The notes beneath the pieces were generated by a model. It did no database searches and had not been told where the DNA came from. It saw only the letters and a program-made list of their open reading frames with translations. Of a stretch of DNA of 17,754 nt, positions 14,601-17,754 are shown one piece after another. Made by a program: the position numbers and the translations under genes. The DNA is from Gammaproteobacteria bacterium (GTDB lineage: Bacteria; Pseudomonadota; Gammaproteobacteria; JAJDOJ01), in contig JALVEU010000021.1 in the NCBI GenBank assembly GCA_027030565.1, forward strand, positions 1 to 17,754, read 5' to 3'. Position 1 is the first letter of the stretch. The number at the start of each line of letters is the position of its first letter.

Positions 14601-15206
14601 ATGCAGGCGAACGGCTCGTTCGAACACGGGACCCTTGCGAATCCGTCCGATGAAGGCCGGGTGCGGGTCTGGGATCCGCTGGTGCGCGTCCTCCACTGGT
14701 CGCTGGCCGCGGGGTTCTTTGGGGCCTATTTCACGGAAGACTGGGAGACGGTACACGTCTGGCTCGGCTACGCCGTACTCGGGATCGTGGCATTGCGTGT
14801 CATCTGGGGTTTCGTGGGCACGCGGCACGCCCGCTTCACCGACTTCGTCCGCCGGCCTGCGGTGGTGGCCGCGTACCTGCGCGATCTGGCGCACCTGCGC
14901 CATCGCCGGTATCTGGGTCACAACCCTGCGGGCGGTTATATGATCTTGGCCCTGCTCCTGATGGTGAGTTTGACCGGTCTCAGCGGGATCGCTCTCTACG
15001 CTGCCGAGGAACATGCAGGGCCGATGGCCGGCTGGGTCTCCGGCGCATGGGAGGATCCGCTGGAGGCGCTTCATGAGTTCCTGGCCAACTTTTCGTTGTT
15101 TCTGGTCGTGGTCCACGTCCTCGGGGTGATCGTCGAGAGCCTGCTGCACGGAGAGAATCTGGTGCGGGCCATGTGGACGGGATTCAAACGCGGAGGGGCC
15201 ACATGA
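14601..15206 (+). CDS. cytochrome b561-type membrane protein (Ni-hydrogenase cytochrome b/b561 family)
   Basis: 201 residues from the ATG at 14601; GGAGG 7 nt upstream fixes the start, and the open frame extending far upstream is only the shadow of the cytochrome c gene. Four hydrophobic segments (about 30-46, 52-70, 113-133, 160-181) carry His32 (VRVLHWSL), His52, His158 (ALHEFL) and His172 (VVHVLG), the usual four ligands for two b hemes. Members exchange electrons between the quinone pool and a periplasmic cytochrome or hydrogenase; here the candidate partner is the nonaheme lipoprotein just upstream. Its stop overlaps the PepSY start (ATGA). The PhoP-box-like site precedes it. From memory, b561 genes of this type also occur with diheme cytochrome c genes and QseBC-like regulators elsewhere. 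Confidence 0.9.
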   Translation: MQANGSFEHGTLANPSDEGRVRVWDPLVRVLHWSLAAGFFGAYFTEDWETVHVWLGYAVLGIVALRVIWGFVGTRHARFTDFVRRPAVVAAYLRDLAHLRHRRYLGHNPAGGYMILALLLMVSLTGLSGIALYAAEEHAGPMAGWVSGAWEDPLEALHEFLANFSLFLVVVHVLGVIVESLLHGENLVRAMWTGFKRGGAT

Positions 15207-15502
15207 GCTCGGGAGCGAAGGCCGGATGGATCAGGTGGGGAGCGGTCACGCTCTCGCTGGCCGCATGCGGGGGAGCGGCGGACGACTCGGATCGGGTGCG
15301 CAGTCTTCGTGCCACCGGTGAGGTGGTGCCGCTGGCCCGGATTCTGGCCGGGATTCTGGCGGGCCACCCCGGAGTCCGCGTGATGGAGGCCGAGCTGGAG
15401 AAAGCGTCGGCAGGCTGGGTATACGAAATCGAGTACGTGGATGCGCGACACCGGGTGTGGACGGAGCGCTTCGACGCCCGCACGGGACGACGGCTGCGGT
15501 GA
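15203..15502 (+). CDS. PepSY-domain lipoprotein
   Basis: 99 residues from the ATG at 15203, which overlaps the cytochrome b stop as ATGA and has GGAGG 6 nt upstream. The first 25 residues form a lipoprotein signal (LSLAAC) followed by a Gly/Asp-rich linker. The rest is one PepSY-like domain: a helix (VVPLARILAGILAGHPG), then strands VRVMEAELEK, WVYEIEYVDARHRVW and FDARTGRRLR. PepSY domains are small periplasmic modules, some inhibitory to peptidases or accessory to kinases and reductases. Here the position between a cytochrome b and a two-component system suggests a role in signalling or in modulating the sensor kinase, which is inference. The response regulator starts 10 nt after its stop. 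Confidence 0.85.
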   Translation: MSSGAKAGWIRWGAVTLSLAACGGAADDSDRVRSLRATGEVVPLARILAGILAGHPGVRVMEAELEKASAGWVYEIEYVDARHRVWTERFDARTGRRLR

Positions 15503-15512
15503 GGCTCCCGCC

Positions 15513-16178
15513 GTGCGGCTGCTATTGGTCGAGGACGACGAACGCCTTGCCACCCCGTTGGCGCGAGCACTACGGGGGGCCGGCTATGCGGTGGACTGGG
15601 TGACCGACGGTGTCGAGGCCGAGCATCTGGGCTGGGAGGAGCCTTTCGACGTCATCGTGCTGGACCTGGGGCTTCCTTCCCGTTCAGGGCTGGAGGTGTT
15701 GCGCAACTGGCGGGCGGTGGGACTTCGCACGCCGGTCATCGTGCTCACGGCCCGAGGCGCCTGGTACGAGCGGGTGGCGGGGTTCAAGGCCGGCGCCGAC
15801 GATTATGTCCCCAAGCCGTTTCACGACGAGGAGCTGCTGGCACGCATCGGGGCCGTCCTGCGCAGGGCCTGTGGTGGTGGCGCGGGAGCGCTCCGGGTGG
15901 GCGGGTTGGTGCTGGACGAGGAACACCAGGAAGCGGTGCTGCCCGACGGTGGTCGTGTGGTGCTCACGGGCACGGAGTTCCGGCTGCTGCGCTATTTCAT
16001 GCTCCATCCGGACCGCCCCCTGTCCAAGTCGCGCCTGGCCGAACATGTCTATGCGGGTGACGATGCCCGGGACAGCAACGTGATCGAGGTGTACGTCAAC
16101 CGGCTGCGGCGCAAACTGGGCCGGGAACGCATCGTGACCCGGCGTGGGCAGGGCTACTTGTTCCCTTCCGATCCTTGA
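15513..16178 (+). CDS. OmpR/PhoP-family response regulator
   Basis: 221 residues from the GTG at 15513 (protein start MRLLLVEDD), with GAGG 8 nt upstream; the frame is open further 5' but that would run into the PepSY gene. The receiver domain has the acidic pair Asp8/Asp9, phospho-acceptor Asp51 in VLDLGLP, Thr79 and Lys101 in PKPF. After a short linker, the C-terminal winged helix (LTGTEFRLLRYFMLHPDRPLSKSRLAEHVY..., SNVIEVYVNRLRRKLG, TRRGQGYLF) is typical of PhoP/PmrA/QseB proteins. Such regulators bind tandem repeats about 11 bp apart as dimers; two matching sites lie in this window. It overlaps the kinase start by 4 bp. Confidence 0.93.
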   Translation: MRLLLVEDDERLATPLARALRGAGYAVDWVTDGVEAEHLGWEEPFDVIVLDLGLPSRSGLEVLRNWRAVGLRTPVIVLTARGAWYERVAGFKAGADDYVPKPFHDEELLARIGAVLRRACGGGAGALRVGGLVLDEEHQEAVLPDGGRVVLTGTEFRLLRYFMLHPDRPLSKSRLAEHVYAGDDARDSNVIEVYVNRLRRKLGRERIVTRRGQGYLFPSDP

Positions 16179-17506
16179 ATTCCATCCTGTTACGGCTGAG
16201 TGCGTGGTTGGGGGTTGGGCTCCTGGTCATGCTGGGGCTCACCTGGTTCTTCGCCGATCGGTTGATGGAACGTGTGGCCGAGCGTTTCCTGGTGGAGGAC
16301 CTCCAGCACGACGTGGAGAGCCTGTTGTTGGCCCTGCGATTCGATGCCGACGGGCGTGCGCGGCTGGACGCCTCGCGTGTGGAGCCGGTGTTCCAGCGCC
16401 CCTTCTCCGGTCACTACTACCGGGTGGAGACCGAGGCGAACCGTTTGGTCTCACGCTCCCTATGGGACGAAACCCTGGTCGTGCCCGACGGTTCCGGTAC
16501 CTGGCGGGTGCCGGGACCGATGGGGCAGCGTCTGTTCGTTTTGGCGGACCGCTATGAGAAGGACGGGCATCGGTTCCGTCTGGTGGTGGCCGAGGACCTC
16601 AGCGGGGTGGAGCAGGTGGTGTCCAGAATGCGCCGGCACTATGCCGTGGTCATGGGGATACTGGGGATGATCCTCGGCATGGGTCTGATCTGGATGCTGC
16701 GGGCGGCGCTGAAGCCTCTGGAACGTCTTCGCCGGGATCTCCAGGCGCTCCACACCGGGGAGCTGCGGGCCCTCTCGGTGGCGGGCGCACCCCGGGAGAT
16801 TCGCCCCCTGGTGGACGAGATCAACACCTTGCTGGGTGTGCTCCGCGAACGCTTGGATCGGCAGCGCAAGGCTTTGGGCAACCTGGCCCATGCCATCAAG
16901 ACGCCGTTGACCGTGATCTTCCAGCACACGGCCGAACTGAGGCGCGGCGACTGCGACGAGTCGGCGGTGTCCGGGTTGTTCGGAGCGGCCGAGTCCATCC
17001 GCCGGGTCACGGAACGCGAGCTGCAGCGGGCACGGGCTGCCGGTCACGCCCCGGTAGGGCAGCGGGTGGCCCTGGGTGAGGCCGTGGAGGAGGTGGTGGG
17101 CGTGCTGCGACAGGCCCATGCCGACCGTGCGCTGCGTTTCGTGCTGGAGGTGCCGGAGGAACTTCAGGTGTGTGCAGACCGTGAAGACCTGCTCGAGGTG
17201 CTGGGCAACCTGTTGGACAACGGCGCCAAATGGGCGCGGAGCCGGGTGGCGATCCGTGCCCGGGAGACGGCGGGAGATGCGGTGATTCTGCGCGTGGAGG
17301 ATGACGGTCCCGGCATGACCCGTCGGGAGATCGCCGCCGTACTGGGCCGCGGCGCACGCCTGGATGAGTCCGTGCCGGGGCATGGTCTGGGGCTTGCCAT
17401 CGTCCGGGACCTGGTTGAGACCTACGGCGGCAGACTGTTCCTGGAACGCAGTCCATCACTCGGCGGATTGGCCGCCGTTGTCGTGCTGCCGCGGCAACTG
17501 GCTTGA
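16175..17506 (+). CDS. sensor histidine kinase, PhoQ-like
   Basis: 443 residues from a TTG whose last two bases begin the regulator's TGA stop (TTGA overlap), implying coupled translation. Two membrane helices (about 5-26 and 156-178) flank a periplasmic domain of ~130 residues with the motifs RPFSGHYYRV and SRSLWDETLV. A HAMP-like stretch follows, then the H-box GNLAHAIKTPLTV (phospho-acceptor His239), the N-box GNLLDNGAKWA (Asn345, Asn349), G1 VEDDGPGM (376-381) and G2 GHGLGLAIV (402-410). The AHAIKTPL and GRGARLDESVPGHG wording is closest to PhoQ-type kinases. No acidic Mg-binding patch like that of enteric PhoQ is obvious, and no His- or Met-rich copper site as in CusS, so the signal is unknown. 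Confidence 0.93.
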   Translation: MNSILLRLSAWLGVGLLVMLGLTWFFADRLMERVAERFLVEDLQHDVESLLLALRFDADGRARLDASRVEPVFQRPFSGHYYRVETEANRLVSRSLWDETLVVPDGSGTWRVPGPMGQRLFVLADRYEKDGHRFRLVVAEDLSGVEQVVSRMRRHYAVVMGILGMILGMGLIWMLRAALKPLERLRRDLQALHTGELRALSVAGAPREIRPLVDEINTLLGVLRERLDRQRKALGNLAHAIKTPLTVIFQHTAELRRGDCDESAVSGLFGAAESIRRVTERELQRARAAGHAPVGQRVALGEAVEEVVGVLRQAHADRALRFVLEVPEELQVCADREDLLEVLGNLLDNGAKWARSRVAIRARETAGDAVILRVEDDGPGMTRREIAAVLGRGARLDESVPGHGLGLAIVRDLVETYGGRLFLERSPSLGGLAAVVVLPRQLA

Positions 17507-17661
17507 GACCCAGACCCGCACGCTCGGCCCAATGGCCGGAGGCTCCCGTCCTGCAGCGGCCATGTCCGTCCGTGTGCCGGTGGAGCGTCCCATGGATCCC
17601 GGCGCCGGCCCGCCGGTAGAATCCCGGGTTCCGCACAGCTTGGCTCCGGGCCCCGGCACCC
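17507..17661 (+). other. intergenic region after the kinase gene, with a small hairpin
   Basis: A 155-bp gap. Eighteen nt after the kinase stop, CGGCC-CAAT-GGCCG (17525-17538) can form a 5-bp stem with a 4-nt loop, without a T-run, so it is a poor terminator candidate. TAGAAT at 17617-17622 could be a -10 for the next gene, but no -35 is visible. No TTTCA tandem repeat is present. Confidence 0.3.
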
Positions 17662-17754
17662 ATGAGTGACGTCATCGACAGCGCCCCCTATCGCATGCGC
17701 AGGCCGTTTCGGCTGCGCATGAGCCTGTCCACGGCCATCCTCCTCGGAATGGCC
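17662..17754 (+). CDS. N-terminal fragment of a probable membrane protein, truncated by the window end
   Basis: An open frame of 31 codons from the ATG at 17662 runs off the window. After a hydrophilic, Arg-rich start (YRMRRPFRLR) it enters a hydrophobic segment, MSLSTAILLGMA. This resembles the first helix of dicarboxylate/amino-acid:cation symporters (DctA/GltP type), but twelve residues are far too few to assign the family. No good ribosome site precedes the ATG. It may be the next independent gene after the two-component operon. Confidence 0.45.
   Translation, partial: MSDVIDSAPYRMRRPFRLRMSLSTAILLGMA

Noticed and set aside
17611..17640. Short stretch resembling a tRNA T-arm (CCCGGGTTC)
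   Set aside because: No matching acceptor, D or anticodon arms are found on either strand.
1..17754. CRISPR arrays, insertion sequences, integrase or phage genes
   Set aside because: No regularly spaced repeats, transposase or integrase motifs, or flanking terminal repeats were seen on either strand.

Overview
The window comes from a GC-rich Gammaproteobacterium. My best guess is a Chromatiales/Ectothiorhodospiraceae-like environmental bacterium, but no rRNA or other taxonomic marker confirms this. Pointers are the gene order rpmE - thermonuclease - malic enzyme, which I recall from Pseudomonas and relatives, several lipoproteins with gammaproteobacterial lipoboxes, and c-type multiheme and b561-type cytochromes. 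I see no insertion sequence, phage gene, CRISPR array, rRNA or tRNA.

Left half (1-7927): a 5'-truncated alpha/beta hydrolase runs rightward and converges, with an 88-bp coding overlap, on a leftward block. In transcription order that block is a DUF192 lipoprotein, ribosomal protein L31 (rpmE, with a clear promoter and a terminator-like hairpin), a thermonuclease-family lipoprotein, NAD-type malic enzyme, a fructosamine-kinase-family protein translationally coupled to it (TGATG), an outer-membrane beta-barrel protein and a DUF900-type alpha/beta-hydrolase lipoprotein. This is mostly housekeeping or envelope material.

Right half (7928-17506), all rightward: (i) a heavy-metal RND efflux set (periplasmic adaptor, HME-type pump, DUF3240 protein) with no outer-membrane channel gene here; (ii) a separately promoted nonaheme c-type lipoprotein with an N-terminal 'NDLGMHC' region; (iii) a tight operon of cytochrome b561, PepSY lipoprotein, OmpR/PhoP-type response regulator and PhoQ-like histidine kinase (overlaps ATGA and TTGA, one 10-nt gap). 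The window ends in the first 31 codons of a probable membrane protein.

The most interesting signal is regulatory. The promoter regions of the efflux set and of the cytochrome b/two-component operon carry the same tandem direct repeat: TTTCA half-sites with an 11-bp period, and a TAnnnT -10 hexamer starting exactly 11 nt after the second half-site in both. This is the architecture of a PhoP-box-type activated promoter. It suggests the local two-component system drives both its own redox operon and the metal efflux pump. This is inferred from sequence only.
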